From Lachnospiraceae bacterium YSD2013 (GTDB lineage: Bacteria; Bacillota; Clostridia; Lachnospirales; Lachnospiraceae): DNA of 64,000 bases. The stretch spans positions 30,462 through 94,461 of the forward strand of contig FMTX01000016.1 in NCBI GenBank assembly GCA_900100895.1. The letters run 5' to 3'. A program made the translations under genes and the position numbers. Below are positions 1 through 7,739 of the stretch, in pieces; the stretch's first letter is position 1; each line of letters starts with the position of its first letter. The notes beneath the pieces are model-generated. The model had not been told where the DNA came from and did no database searches. It worked only from the letters and a program-made list of their open reading frames with translations.

Positions 1-47
1 CCGAAAACTTTTCTGTCTTTAACTGATTTGTAAACTCTTTTTTCCAT
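1..47 (-). CDS. N-terminal fragment of a PspC-like small membrane protein
   Basis: Only the first 15 codons lie in the window; the gene runs off the left edge. Reading leftward from an ATG at 45-47, the peptide begins MEKRVYKSVKDRKVF. This resembles the start of PspC-domain envelope-stress proteins, which usually begin M-x-K-R-L-Y-R-S-x-x-D-K and continue into a glycine-rich membrane segment. An AAGGA motif eight bases upstream supports the start. The identification rests on the first residues only, so the family is an inference; the start itself is better supported. Confidence 0.5.
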   Translation of the reverse strand, partial: MEKRVYKSVKDRKVF

Positions 48-101
48 AACAATAATCCTTTCTTTAGCTAAGTTTATATAAAGTGTTGTCTTTAGTGGGT
101 T

Positions 102-120
102 AAGCGAATGTCTTTCGCTT
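102..120. repeat. Short inverted repeat upstream of the PspC-like gene
   Basis: AAGCGAA and TTCGCTT form a perfect 7-bp dyad with a 5-nt centre in the 243-bp gap between the PspC-like gene and the AraC gene. The surrounding bases are AT-rich with several TATA-like boxes. It could be an operator or a leader hairpin; nothing in the sequence decides. Confidence 0.4.
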
Positions 121-231
121 TATGTGATTATTATATCATATACTATTATACATTAAATAGTACTAATTGCAATATAAGAGTTGATATTTTTATTTTTCCG
201 CAAGATAAGCCATGAAAAGTAGCAAGTTTTG

Positions 232-247
232 AATTGTAGTTACAATT
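232..247. promoter_or_regulatory. Inverted repeat upstream of the AraC-type gene
   Basis: AATTGTA-GT-TACAATT is a dyad with perfect 7-bp arms, about 50 bp before the start of the AraC-family gene. It may be an operator for that regulator or for another factor. The function is inferred from symmetry and position only. Confidence 0.4.
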
Positions 248-296
248 TAAAGAAACCTACAATGATAGTGGAAACGGTTAATAATGGGGAATGTAT

Positions 297-1172
297 ATGA
301 TTGAGAATCTTAAAGGTGTATACGAAACCGTCAACTTCAAAAAAGAATCGGGAATCAGGTTCTATGTGAACACTTCGCAGGTCACATATCCCGCTCACTG
401 GCACACTCCGCTTGAAATCATTATGCCCGAGAAAGGGCGCTACTACGCCAAGTGCGTTAATGAAGAAGTCACTCTGAATCCGGGGGACATTCTTTTTATT
501 GCACCGGGAACACTGCACTCACTTGCACCGGTGGGCGGAAGCGGTTCGCGTATCATCTTGCAGATTGATATGTCCAATGTCCGCGGAGTGCAGAATACGG
601 ACAGTATTATAACCTTTCTTTCGCCGATGTATCTGCTCACAGCGTCGAGCTGTCGCGGTATTTACAAAGAAATCAGACAGGCACTCCTTGAAATAAAAAA
701 AGAATACCAAAGCGATATTCCTTTCTTCGAGGCGGCGGTGTACGGGAAATTGCTGAACATTCTGTCTATTATAGGAAGAAGCGAGGCTTATCAGACGCAT
801 ACCGATTCCGCAAGCAGCGCCAAGAACCGCGAGTATACCGAGAAGTTCCTGCGTATCTGCGACTATATTAACACGCACTGCTCGGAGGACTTAACGCTTG
901 AAGAAACCGCCAATATGGCAGGCTTCTCCAAGTACCATTTTACGAGGCTTTTTAAGCAGTTTGCCAATCGTTCATACTATCAGTATTTAAGCCAGTGTCG
1001 CATATATACTGCGGAGAAATATCTGTCGTCGACGGATTACAATATCACGGATATTGCCTTTAAGTCGGGCTTTACGTCACTTTCGTCGTTCATTCGTATG
1101 TTTAAGCTGATTAAGGGTGTTACGCCTTCCGAGTATCGCGCCGCTTATACGAAGCAGCGGCCGGTGGTGTAG
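297..1172 (+). CDS. AraC family transcriptional regulator with N-terminal cupin
   Basis: A 291-residue cytoplasmic regulator. The N-terminal half is a cupin-type effector domain (HWHTPLEIIMPEKG, then PGDILFIAPGTLHS). The last ~100 residues form the paired AraC helix-turn-helix, with the typical ANMAGFSKYHFTRLFKQF and ITDIAFKSGFTSLSSFIRMFK segments ending in GVTPSEYR. Proteins with this layout bind a sugar or related small molecule and activate nearby genes. An ATG at 291 is also in frame, but the GGGGA at 286-290 would touch it; the ATG at 297 has better spacing and is preferred. It converges tail to tail with the TetR gene, one base apart. The effector and target are unknown. Confidence 0.85.
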   Translation: MIENLKGVYETVNFKKESGIRFYVNTSQVTYPAHWHTPLEIIMPEKGRYYAKCVNEEVTLNPGDILFIAPGTLHSLAPVGGSGSRIILQIDMSNVRGVQNTDSIITFLSPMYLLTASSCRGIYKEIRQALLEIKKEYQSDIPFFEAAVYGKLLNILSIIGRSEAYQTHTDSASSAKNREYTEKFLRICDYINTHCSEDLTLEETANMAGFSKYHFTRLFKQFANRSYYQYLSQCRIYTAEKYLSSTDYNITDIAFKSGFTSLSSFIRMFKLIKGVTPSEYRAAYTKQRPVV

Positions 1173-1173
1173 C

Positions 1174-1800
1174 CTACAGATATTTCCCGGCTATGGTCTC
1201 GAAGTCATATGTGGGTTCGTAGCCGATTCCTTTAAGCAATTTAGTGCCCATATTGTACATCATTTTGCAGGCTTCCTTTTTGGGGAGCCTGTAGCTGTCA
1301 TAGCCCATCATCAGTGCGAGGCCGTGAGTGTAGATTACGGTATCCCTTACGATTTCGCCTATCGCTTCCGGTGAGGCGTTGTACTGAGCCGCCAGCATTT
1401 CTACCGCTTCGGCATCGAACTGCTTACTGAAAATGGTGGAATCTCCGCCTACTCTCTCGCCGATGGTCTCCATCGGATCGTCCACGCAGATAAACTTAAA
1501 CACGTTCGGGTGGTCGCAGGCATTTGATATGTAGTGCAGACCTGAGACAAAGAAAGCTTCTACCGCTTCCTTGCCCTGCATCTTGGCCTGAAGGCCTCCG
1601 TAAAGTTGTATCTGCGAATATCTGAACAGTTCTTTCTTAAGTTCCGGCATGCTTCCGAAATGCCAGGAAACCGGTTGCGTGGAGCAGTTTAATCTTGCGG
1701 CGATTGCCTTAATTGCCACCGCGCCGATGCCGCCCTCTTCTAAAAGTTCGTATGCCGCTTCCAGTATCATTTCTTTTGAAATCTGCGTTTTGCGTCCCAT
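1174..1800 (-). CDS. TetR family transcriptional regulator
   Basis: A 208-residue repressor-type protein. Residues 6-50 carry a TetR helix-turn-helix (KEMILEAAYELLEEGG followed by IKAIAARLNCSTQPVSWHFG); the rest is an all-helical ligand-binding and dimer domain that I cannot assign to a subfamily. An AAAGGA motif upstream supports the ATG at 1800. It is the last gene of a three-gene operon behind two flavodoxin-fold proteins, read from a promoter near 3021-3049. A perfect palindrome overlaps that promoter's -10 box, so autoregulation of the operon is likely. Inducer unknown. Confidence 0.85.
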   Translation of the reverse strand: MGRKTQISKEMILEAAYELLEEGGIGAVAIKAIAARLNCSTQPVSWHFGSMPELKKELFRYSQIQLYGGLQAKMQGKEAVEAFFVSGLHYISNACDHPNVFKFICVDDPMETIGERVGGDSTIFSKQFDAEAVEMLAAQYNASPEAIGEIVRDTVIYTHGLALMMGYDSYRLPKKEACKMMYNMGTKLLKGIGYEPTYDFETIAGKYL

Positions 1801-1821
1801 GTGATGTCCTTTGTTGCTTGG

Positions 1822-2472
1822 TTATTTGTAGGGTCTGTACTTAAGTGACTTGGTACATCCGAGTCCTGCCGCAATCTTCTTAAAGCTCTTACGCGCAACG
1901 GTAGCAAACATAGTGCCTACCAATATGCGAATCTTGAGTGGGAAAGTCTCGGGACCGGTAAATTTCCTGCAGGCTTCCGACTTGAAATTGCCCTGAGAGG
2001 CGAATTCTCTGCCCATTTCCTTGTAGGGAGAAGTAACCCTCTCGCGGGTCTGCTCTCCAAAAAATCTTATACTAAAATTGTCCCCTTTGGCAAGAGTTCC
2101 GCCGTATTCGCATCCGAGTTCTCCCGCCAGTATTTCAAGGTACGCTTCGCCGCATCTAAGCTGCGACCCTTCCGCGAATCCGCCCTGTAAGATAAAAGAA
2201 AGCTGCGTGCCGTCGTTCTTGGGAGCGAGTGTCTCGAGAAACTCAAGAAGCAGTCCCGGAATGTTCTCAACGTAAAGCGGAATGGCCATGAGTATGTTCT
2301 TATTAGTGTTGTATGCAGTACGAATCGCATCCCACTGCTTTCTGTCGGAAACCTCGTACTGCTCGAATGTCGTGCCGTTCTCCGTAAGCCCCTCGGTAAA
2401 CTTACCTAAAATCTTGTCTGTATTGCTAAACTCCTTAACGCGGGGACTTCCGTTTATGATTACTACATGCAT
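1822..2472 (-). CDS. Flavodoxin-fold NAD(P)H-dependent oxidoreductase-like protein
   Basis: A 216-residue protein that opens with the flavodoxin/NAD(P)H:quinone-reductase pattern MHVVIINGSPR, in which the GSPR turn binds FMN phosphate, followed by a second strand ending NILMAIPLYVENIPG. It probably binds FMN and reduces an organic acceptor. The start has an AAGGAGG box and overlaps the end of the upstream gene by 10 bp, showing translational coupling. Middle gene of the TetR operon, so induction by the TetR ligand is likely. Substrate unknown. Confidence 0.75.
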   Translation of the reverse strand: MHVVIINGSPRVKEFSNTDKILGKFTEGLTENGTTFEQYEVSDRKQWDAIRTAYNTNKNILMAIPLYVENIPGLLLEFLETLAPKNDGTQLSFILQGGFAEGSQLRCGEAYLEILAGELGCEYGGTLAKGDNFSIRFFGEQTRERVTSPYKEMGREFASQGNFKSEACRKFTGPETFPLKIRILVGTMFATVARKSFKKIAAGLGCTKSLKYRPYK

Positions 2473-2966
2473 GCTACTGCCTCCTTAATGTTCTCGGTGC
2501 TGTACGCGCCAAGTGACTTGCTTTCAAAATTGATGGCACACCTCTTAGTCCATCTGTTCAAATATGCTTTATCGGCCTCTCCGCTGTAGATAATGCCTAC
2601 ATCGGGCGTGCTCTTGTATCTCGCAACATGACGCATCTCCTTGCCCTTAAACTTAAGATACATCGTCGCAATCGGTAAGATTCGGTCAAAGAAATTCTTT
2701 CCCTTATGATTAATGAACCCAAGCGCTGTATCCGAAATCACCCAAAGCTCCTTCGCGTGAATAATCTCCTTAAAAATCTCCTCATAATCATCCTTAACCG
2801 CACACTCTCCCGGCGTCTTCAGCCAGCAATAATTACAACCTATGCAGTTTCCTATCTTCTTGTCGCCTGCTTCGATGAGCTTGATGTCCTTATTCTCTTC
2901 TGCGGCAAGCTTCTTTACCTCTTCGGATACCGAAGTGTCTGCCGTTGTATTAACTACCAGTATCAT
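2463..2966 (-). CDS. Flavodoxin family protein with Cys motif
   Basis: A 167-residue protein resembling the iron-sulfur flavoprotein / NADPH-dependent FMN reductase group. It shows a weak N-terminal flavodoxin strand (MILVVNTTADTS) and a short Cys cluster, NCIGCNYCWLKTPGEC, near residues 43-58, typical of small flavoproteins annotated in Clostridia. This cluster may hold a metal or FeS site or carry redox cysteines. First gene of the TetR operon, with a GGAGG seven bases before the ATG. It and its neighbour may form one enzyme, since both are flavodoxin-like and translationally coupled. Function beyond redox chemistry is not determinable. Confidence 0.7.
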   Translation of the reverse strand: MILVVNTTADTSVSEEVKKLAAEENKDIKLIEAGDKKIGNCIGCNYCWLKTPGECAVKDDYEEIFKEIIHAKELWVISDTALGFINHKGKNFFDRILPIATMYLKFKGKEMRHVARYKSTPDVGIIYSGEADKAYLNRWTKRCAINFESKSLGAYSTENIKEAVACM

Positions 2967-3006
2967 TTGTTAACCTCCGTAACTTTGCTTTAATGTAAAC
3001 TGTTTT

Positions 3007-3024
3007 ATATAAACATGTTTATAT
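3007..3024. promoter_or_regulatory. Perfect 18-bp palindrome, probable TetR operator
   Basis: ATATAAACATGTTTATAT is a perfect palindrome. It overlaps the -10 box of the flavodoxin-TetR operon promoter by four bases, the usual place for a repressor to block RNA polymerase. The only regulator in the operon is the TetR protein, so self-repression is the simplest reading. Confidence 0.7.
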
Positions 3025-3049
3025 TATCCGACTGCATGGATTTTGTCAA
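3021..3049 (-). promoter_or_regulatory. Sigma-A promoter of the flavodoxin-TetR operon
   Basis: On the minus strand TTGACA (3044-3049), a 17-bp spacer and TAATAT (3021-3026) make a near-consensus vegetative promoter, about 60 bp upstream of the first start codon. The operator palindrome overlaps the -10. Confidence 0.8.
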
Positions 3050-3076
3050 CCCCTTTTTTTAATTTGCCAAAGCCGA

Positions 3077-3276
3077 GCGGCGGAGCCGAAAACATGAGGG
3101 TAGGGGGCTGTGGTCAGCGGAAGAAAATAAAAAACCACAGACTCCGCGCATGAAGTTTAAGTGGTAACGTGTCGGGCGGCCTCGTCTTTATAGCCCGACT
3201 AAACAAGATGCTCGTAAAACTTTCTTTTTCGTGAGTCTGACCCTGCCCACTGCCCTCATGTTTTCGGCTCCGCCGC
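3077..3276. repeat. 200-bp element with 24-bp terminal inverted repeats
   Basis: The 24-bp arms at 3077-3100 and 3253-3276 are perfect inverted copies (GCGGCGGAGCCG, then AAAACATGAGGG on the left). Pairing continues inward imperfectly, for example GGTCA at ~3112 with TGACC at ~3239. The 150-bp centre has no plausible gene. It could be a MITE-like element, a structured RNA or a cruciform-forming intergenic element. No target-site duplication is evident. Confidence 0.7.
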
Positions 3277-3295
3277 GACATTCTTTGCACATATG

Positions 3296-3331
3296 AAAAG
3301 GGCCGCATGGACGAATCCATGCAGCCCTTCA
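3296..3331 (-). terminator. Intrinsic terminator after the carboxylesterase
   Basis: On the minus strand, AAGGGC-GCATGGA and TCCATGC-GCCCTT form a stem with a short loop followed by TTTTC, about 25 bp past the esterase stop codon. Confidence 0.75.
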
Positions 3332-3354
3332 TTCATATGGGAGATTTAAATATA

Positions 3355-4875
3355 TTATTTTGCTTTATCAACGATAACGTTCTTGATAAAGTCTACAAAT
3401 TCGGATGTGTCTTTCTTAGGCTCCGGACCGTTGGAGGTGAACTCAAGCTCGTTGCGGTCGGTGCCGTAAGGCTTCCACTCGGGAAGCTTGGTGCCGTCTA
3501 CGTCGACACCGTTGGGATTGCCGGTCTTGATGAAGTTAACCCAGTAACCGCTCATCTTGCGGGCAAGATCGTAGTGTCTGCCTACGAAAGGTCTCCAGCA
3601 CTTGTCGAGATTGTTAAAGAAGAACCAAAGATCGACAGAATGGAAGGTGCCTGCGTTGTCGCCGGGAATGTCGGGATTGAATCTGTAGTAGTAGAATAAA
3701 TCGCCGGTTCCGTTCTTGATGTTGGACTCTGCAGCGCCCTTAACGGATGCTTCGATGCCGCTGACCGTAGCATAGCCCATGGGGCCTTTGACGGGAACTT
3801 CTTTGAACGATAAGAACTTGTCTGCCTTATCGCCGAAGATTTCTTTGGCCTTTCTTTCTAACTCTGCGGTGTCGGAAGCGGGAATGAATGACTTAAACTC
3901 GTCACCCGTGTTACCGCTTAAAACGGGGCACTTAGCCCACTGGCCGTTAAGCAAGCGCTTGTAAGGCTCGTCTACACAGAACTTGTGGTCAATGCAGGGA
4001 GCAAACATGCCGTACTTCTCTCTGAATGCGGCATACTTGTCGCGGATGGTGATGGCGTCAACCTTTCTTGCTTCTTCAAGGGTCTTAACGCCTATGAAGT
4101 CAAAGAACTTCTTACCGAGCTCTTCAGCCTCGCTGATGTCGTGAGGAACGATGAAAGCGTCCTCGCCGTAGGGATTTCTGATGATACCGCTCATGATGAG
4201 AGCGCTCTTGATCATCTTATAGTTCTGCTCACAGGTAATCTGGAGTAATGTGCTTCCGCCGCCTGCGGACTGTCCTGCGATGGAAATGTTCTCGGGATTT
4301 CCGCCGAATGCGGCGATGTTCTCGTATACCCACTTAAGACCTGCCTGCTGGTCGAGGTTACCGAAGTTCGTGGGAGCCTCCGGGCTTTCTGCTGTTATCT
4401 CGGGATGAGCAAGGAAACCGATAGCACCGAGACGATAGTTAACGGTAACTACGATGATGCCTTTCTTGGCAAGGTTCTCGCCGTCAAATTCCATCTCGCA
4501 GGGATATCCCCACTGGAAACCGCCTCCGAAGTACCATACGAGTACGGGAAGCTTGTCGTTCTCAGAATGAGCGGGCGACCAGATATTTAAATATAAGCAA
4601 TCCTCGCCCATAGGAATCTGATTGTCAACGTGCCATTCCTTGTCGTAAAGGGCCTCGCCCACGCCGGGTGTGTCCTGTACGGAAATGTTCTTAAATTTGT
4701 AGCACTCAAGCTCTCCGTCCCAATTCTGAACGGGCTGAGGTGCTCTCCATCTGTTCTCTCCCACCGGGGGAGCTGCAAAAGGAATTCCCTTAAACACGGT
4801 AATACGTGCATTTCCTCCGGGAAGACCCTTTACTACGCCGTTTTTAGTTGTAACTTTTCTAAGCATCGGCAGCAT
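3355..4875 (-). CDS. Type-B carboxylesterase (para-nitrobenzyl esterase family)
   Basis: A 506-residue alpha/beta hydrolase, normal length for the family, without a signal peptide, so probably cytoplasmic. The oxyanion-loop region reads WYFGGGFQWG and the nucleophile elbow is GQSAGGGS with Ser near residue 203. Glu near 326 (GNTGDEF) and His near 412 (GTFHSVDLW) complete the expected triad. Members cleave esters such as acetylated or feruloylated sugars; the substrate here is unknown. An AGGAGG eight bases before the ATG fixes the start. Monocistronic, with its own terminator and a LacI-like palindrome upstream, which suggests sugar-linked control. Confidence 0.9.
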   Translation of the reverse strand: MLPMLRKVTTKNGVVKGLPGGNARITVFKGIPFAAPPVGENRWRAPQPVQNWDGELECYKFKNISVQDTPGVGEALYDKEWHVDNQIPMGEDCLYLNIWSPAHSENDKLPVLVWYFGGGFQWGYPCEMEFDGENLAKKGIIVVTVNYRLGAIGFLAHPEITAESPEAPTNFGNLDQQAGLKWVYENIAAFGGNPENISIAGQSAGGGSTLLQITCEQNYKMIKSALIMSGIIRNPYGEDAFIVPHDISEAEELGKKFFDFIGVKTLEEARKVDAITIRDKYAAFREKYGMFAPCIDHKFCVDEPYKRLLNGQWAKCPVLSGNTGDEFKSFIPASDTAELERKAKEIFGDKADKFLSFKEVPVKGPMGYATVSGIEASVKGAAESNIKNGTGDLFYYYRFNPDIPGDNAGTFHSVDLWFFFNNLDKCWRPFVGRHYDLARKMSGYWVNFIKTGNPNGVDVDGTKLPEWKPYGTDRNELEFTSNGPEPKKDTSEFVDFIKNVIVDKAK

Positions 4876-4962
4876 GATTGTAACCTCCTCTTTACTGATA
4901 TATGTAACGCGCGGTACTGCCTACCGCACTCTCTTGTGTCTCAAGTCACCCCCATGACTCAC

Positions 4963-4974
4963 TAAAACGTTTTA
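4963..4974. promoter_or_regulatory. LacI/CcpA-type palindrome upstream of the esterase
   Basis: TAAAACGTTTTA is a perfect 12-bp palindrome with the central CG typical of LacI/GalR-family operators, ~90 bp upstream of the esterase start in the 336-bp divergent gap with the AraC/GyrI gene. It resembles, but does not match, the palindrome at 48721. A GCGGTA...TACCGC hairpin also lies in this gap, near 4910-4926. Confidence 0.45.
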
Positions 4975-5212
4975 TCGTTTGTATTAATCATATTCTTTTG
5001 CCAAGGGCGTGGACTTATCAGATATTGCCATGTACTATTTATTTATTGTCATATTTTTTAGTAAAAGAAAGCGCAAAATCAGTATTGCCGATGCCGCCAT
5101 CGCGATGCATACTTGTATTGACGCGGTTCTTTTAACCTGACAAAACTGCGCAACGGCGGAAATGTGGGACGACTCGAAGTTTCCTACAATAGGTTCATCA
5201 GGAGGAACAAAT

Positions 5213-6103
5213 ATGGAGTGGACAGAATCATTGCAGGAATCGATTTCATACATCGAGGCACACCTGCTCGAAGAAATCAACTATGAAGACGCAGCGAAGC
5301 ATGTGCACACTTCAAGCTACGAATTTCATAGGGCTTTCAGCTTTCTTACGGGAATGACCGTCGGAGCGTATATTCGTAACAGAAGGCTTTCTTTGGCCGG
5401 TCGCGAAATTGTTGAGACGAACACGCGCATCACGGATATTGCAATGAAGTACGGCTACGACACGCCCGAGAGCTTTACCAAGGCATTTACCCGATTTCAT
5501 GGGGTTGCACCTTCTTTGGCCAGGGCTGAATCCGCCAAGCTCCGCTTATTTAATCCTCTTGTCATTAAGTTAACCGTTGAAGGAGGTTTAAGTATGGATT
5601 ACAGAATCGTACAGACAGAAGCCAAGAAATTTATTGCAATTGCAAGACCGTTTAAGAACGAAATTATCAATGACGAGGACAATCACGAGATCCCTGATTT
5701 CTGGGGAGAGGTTAATGCAGCTAACCTGCTCGAGCCGATTAAAGCGCTGCGCCCCGCGGGCAAATGCGACCTTTATGGCTTGTGCACGCCTACCAGAGAA
5801 GGTTCCGAAACATTTGATTACGGAATCGGCGTAATTGTTGACAAAGACACCAAGGATTTCGATATGGCGGCGCTTGAGAGTAAGGGCTATCGCATCTGGG
5901 ACGTTAATCCCGGTACCTACGTAGTCTTTGAATGCATCGGTGATGACGGCGATTGCATCAGTGAGACCTGGGAGCGCTTCTATAAGGAATTTCTGCCCCA
6001 GATGGGTTACGAATCCTCGGAAGAAACGGACTATGAAGTGTACTTCGATGCCGGCAAGCCCGGAGTGTTCTGCGAGTTGTGGATTCCCGTTAAGAAGAAG
6101 TAA
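5213..6103 (+). CDS. AraC family regulator with GyrI-like effector-binding domain
   Basis: A 296-residue regulator with the AraC helix-turn-helix pair at the N-terminus (residues ~10-105; ITDIAMKYGYDTPESFTKAF is the second motif) and a C-terminal GyrI-like small-molecule domain (from ~125). This is the BmrR/SoxS-Rob-like layout used to sense drugs or aromatic compounds. An in-frame ATG lies 51 bp upstream, but AGGAGG at 5200-5205 points to the ATG at 5213. It is divergent from the carboxylesterase and may regulate it. Ligand unknown. Confidence 0.85.
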   Translation: MEWTESLQESISYIEAHLLEEINYEDAAKHVHTSSYEFHRAFSFLTGMTVGAYIRNRRLSLAGREIVETNTRITDIAMKYGYDTPESFTKAFTRFHGVAPSLARAESAKLRLFNPLVIKLTVEGGLSMDYRIVQTEAKKFIAIARPFKNEIINDEDNHEIPDFWGEVNAANLLEPIKALRPAGKCDLYGLCTPTREGSETFDYGIGVIVDKDTKDFDMAALESKGYRIWDVNPGTYVVFECIGDDGDCISETWERFYKEFLPQMGYESSEETDYEVYFDAGKPGVFCELWIPVKKK

Positions 6104-6120
6104 GTAGTTAGGGACATAAG

Positions 6121-6156
6121 AAAACCGCTGTCTGCGTGGGCAGATAGCGGTTTTTA
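6121..6156 (+). terminator. Intrinsic terminator after the AraC/GyrI gene
   Basis: AAAACCGCT-TCTGC / GCAGA-AGCGGTTTTT forms a long stem with a GTGG loop and a T tract, 18 bp after the stop codon. Confidence 0.85.
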
Positions 6157-6199
6157 TTTATGTATGCCGTGGATTGAGCCTTGTGGCTGCTGTTTATAG

Positions 6200-6856
6200 T
6201 TAAATGGTGGCGATGCTGCTGCTCTCCAGCTGATTCTTTAAGCGGTTGAAATATTCTAACTGAAAATCAACCTTCTCATGCCACATATTATCGGCGGTTT
6301 TCGTGCCGTAAGGATATTCGCGGAACTGTTTCAACTTGCTGATTCTTTTGTCTGTAAAGTCAATCTGCTCAGCTAAAGGCATTTCGCTGAATTTCATAAA
6401 CTCCAGTCCCTCGTAGATGCGGTATGCATCGAAACGATCGATGTTGTCGGCATCTCCCACTGTGAGCGCGAAAGGTGTTCTTTCGCCGCTAAAGTCCGAA
6501 GTGTCGTCCACATGAATGGCTATTCCGTAGCACATTTCCTCAACCTCTGCGTCGGTGTAGCCCAGTTCCTTAAAAAATGGTCTCGCAATCTCAGCGCCCA
6601 CTCTTCCGTGTCTCGACGCATCCTCCGCCGACTCATACTGCACTGTATACCCGATGTCGTGAAGCAGCGCCGCCACGTACATTCTTTCTTCATCAAAGCC
6701 CTCGCCCTTAGCTATTTCTCTAGCAATCCTCGCCACTCGGAACGAATGCTCAATGCGGTATTCAACCATTCTCTCTGTTCTGTCCGTAAAGCCCACAGTC
6801 TTCCTAAGTTCTGTCTGCAGGAAGTCCGCAGCTTTCTTGATTATTTCTTCTCTCAT
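6200..6856 (-). CDS. HD domain phosphohydrolase
   Basis: A 218-residue cytoplasmic HD-domain protein. The metal-binding signature is visible as RIEHSFRVARIA, LLHDIGY and a later GDADNIDRFD. Such proteins hydrolyse nucleotides or phosphorylated metabolites. The nearest described group is the YedJ/YqeK-like small HD hydrolases; the substrate cannot be read from sequence. GAGGGG precedes the ATG at 6856. It lies 41 bp after the PD-(D/E)XK-like gene on the same strand, with no clear terminator between, so co-transcription is possible. Confidence 0.8.
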   Translation of the reverse strand: MREEIIKKAADFLQTELRKTVGFTDRTERMVEYRIEHSFRVARIAREIAKGEGFDEERMYVAALLHDIGYTVQYESAEDASRHGRVGAEIARPFFKELGYTDAEVEEMCYGIAIHVDDTSDFSGERTPFALTVGDADNIDRFDAYRIYEGLEFMKFSEMPLAEQIDFTDKRISKLKQFREYPYGTKTADNMWHEKVDFQLEYFNRLKNQLESSSIATI

Positions 6857-6897
6857 TCTTTTACCCCTCTGTACCGTTTAATGTGCTCATTCTACCA

Positions 6898-7728
6898 TTA
6901 AATCAAATAATTCTCAATCATAGCCTTAATAACCTCGCTGTTTAGCGGTTTCTTTGTCGTCTCAAAAGTCATAATAAAATTATCCCCCGGGATGTAGCCG
7001 TTAAGCATGTACCTGTTTATCTTATCGACGTTTTTGCGCGCATAATCCTCCAGTTCCATCATTCCAAAGTGTTCCCACACGTATTCTTTTCTCGTGCGCA
7101 CATTCAGGCACAGAAAGTCCGGCCTAAACTCTATGCTATCCATCACCAGCGGGAACTCATACCTGTAAGGTATTCCATAAAGGTTGAGCATATTCGCAAT
7201 ATTTACCTCCGTCTTCGAGCGCACCCGCTCATTCTTAGCCGTATAATGCTCCGCATCCCCCTCCGCAAAATACCCCGGCGGATACACCACCCCCTCCCAG
7301 TTGCGGACGAAGGTTGCATGGTCTTCAAAAACCGGATTAATCAGAAGCCTTTTGCCCGGGTGCATATCATCATAAATCTTCTCTATCGCTGTACTCTCCG
7401 TCCTCCGCAGGTATTCGTCCAGAATCCCCAGTTCCTTCTGAGCCTCGGCCACAAACTTCTTGTCGTAAGCCTTCTGTGCAAGGGTTCTGGCCAGTTTAAT
7501 GTTATATTCTTTGATATAAACACCTAAAGTATCTTTCGCTTCTGTCCTATGATAATAATGATACGTATTCCCATACTTACTGACACGTAGTGTCCCTTCC
7601 GGAGCCTTCTGCAGCGCCTGCACTCTGGCCTTTATCTCCTGCCTTAAAAGTTCCGCTCTTTTCTTAATGAACGGCCGCGTATCGTATACCCACGCCTCCC
7701 CGTTTTTTTCTCTCCTGTTTTGCGCCAT
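6898..7728 (-). CDS. Uncharacterised PD-(D/E)XK-like nuclease-fold protein
   Basis: A 276-residue protein of a clostridial hypothetical family. The C-terminal ~120 residues show the spaced acidic motif of restriction-endonuclease-like folds: VRSKTEVNIA, YRYEFPL, then EFRPDF and VWEHFGMM. The SK(T/S)E, RPDF and EHFG elements match putative nucleases often seen in mobile-element or defence settings. The N-terminal half is helical and basic. AAAGGAG before the ATG supports the start. Unit 1 of a dyad-repeat array ends 11 bp before the start codon, so the array probably overlaps its promoter or leader. No methylase or toxin partner is visible. Confidence 0.65.
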   Translation of the reverse strand: MAQNRREKNGEAWVYDTRPFIKKRAELLRQEIKARVQALQKAPEGTLRVSKYGNTYHYYHRTEAKDTLGVYIKEYNIKLARTLAQKAYDKKFVAEAQKELGILDEYLRRTESTAIEKIYDDMHPGKRLLINPVFEDHATFVRNWEGVVYPPGYFAEGDAEHYTAKNERVRSKTEVNIANMLNLYGIPYRYEFPLVMDSIEFRPDFLCLNVRTRKEYVWEHFGMMELEDYARKNVDKINRYMLNGYIPGDNFIMTFETTKKPLNSEVIKAMIENYLI

Positions 7729-7739
7729 AATCTCCTTTC

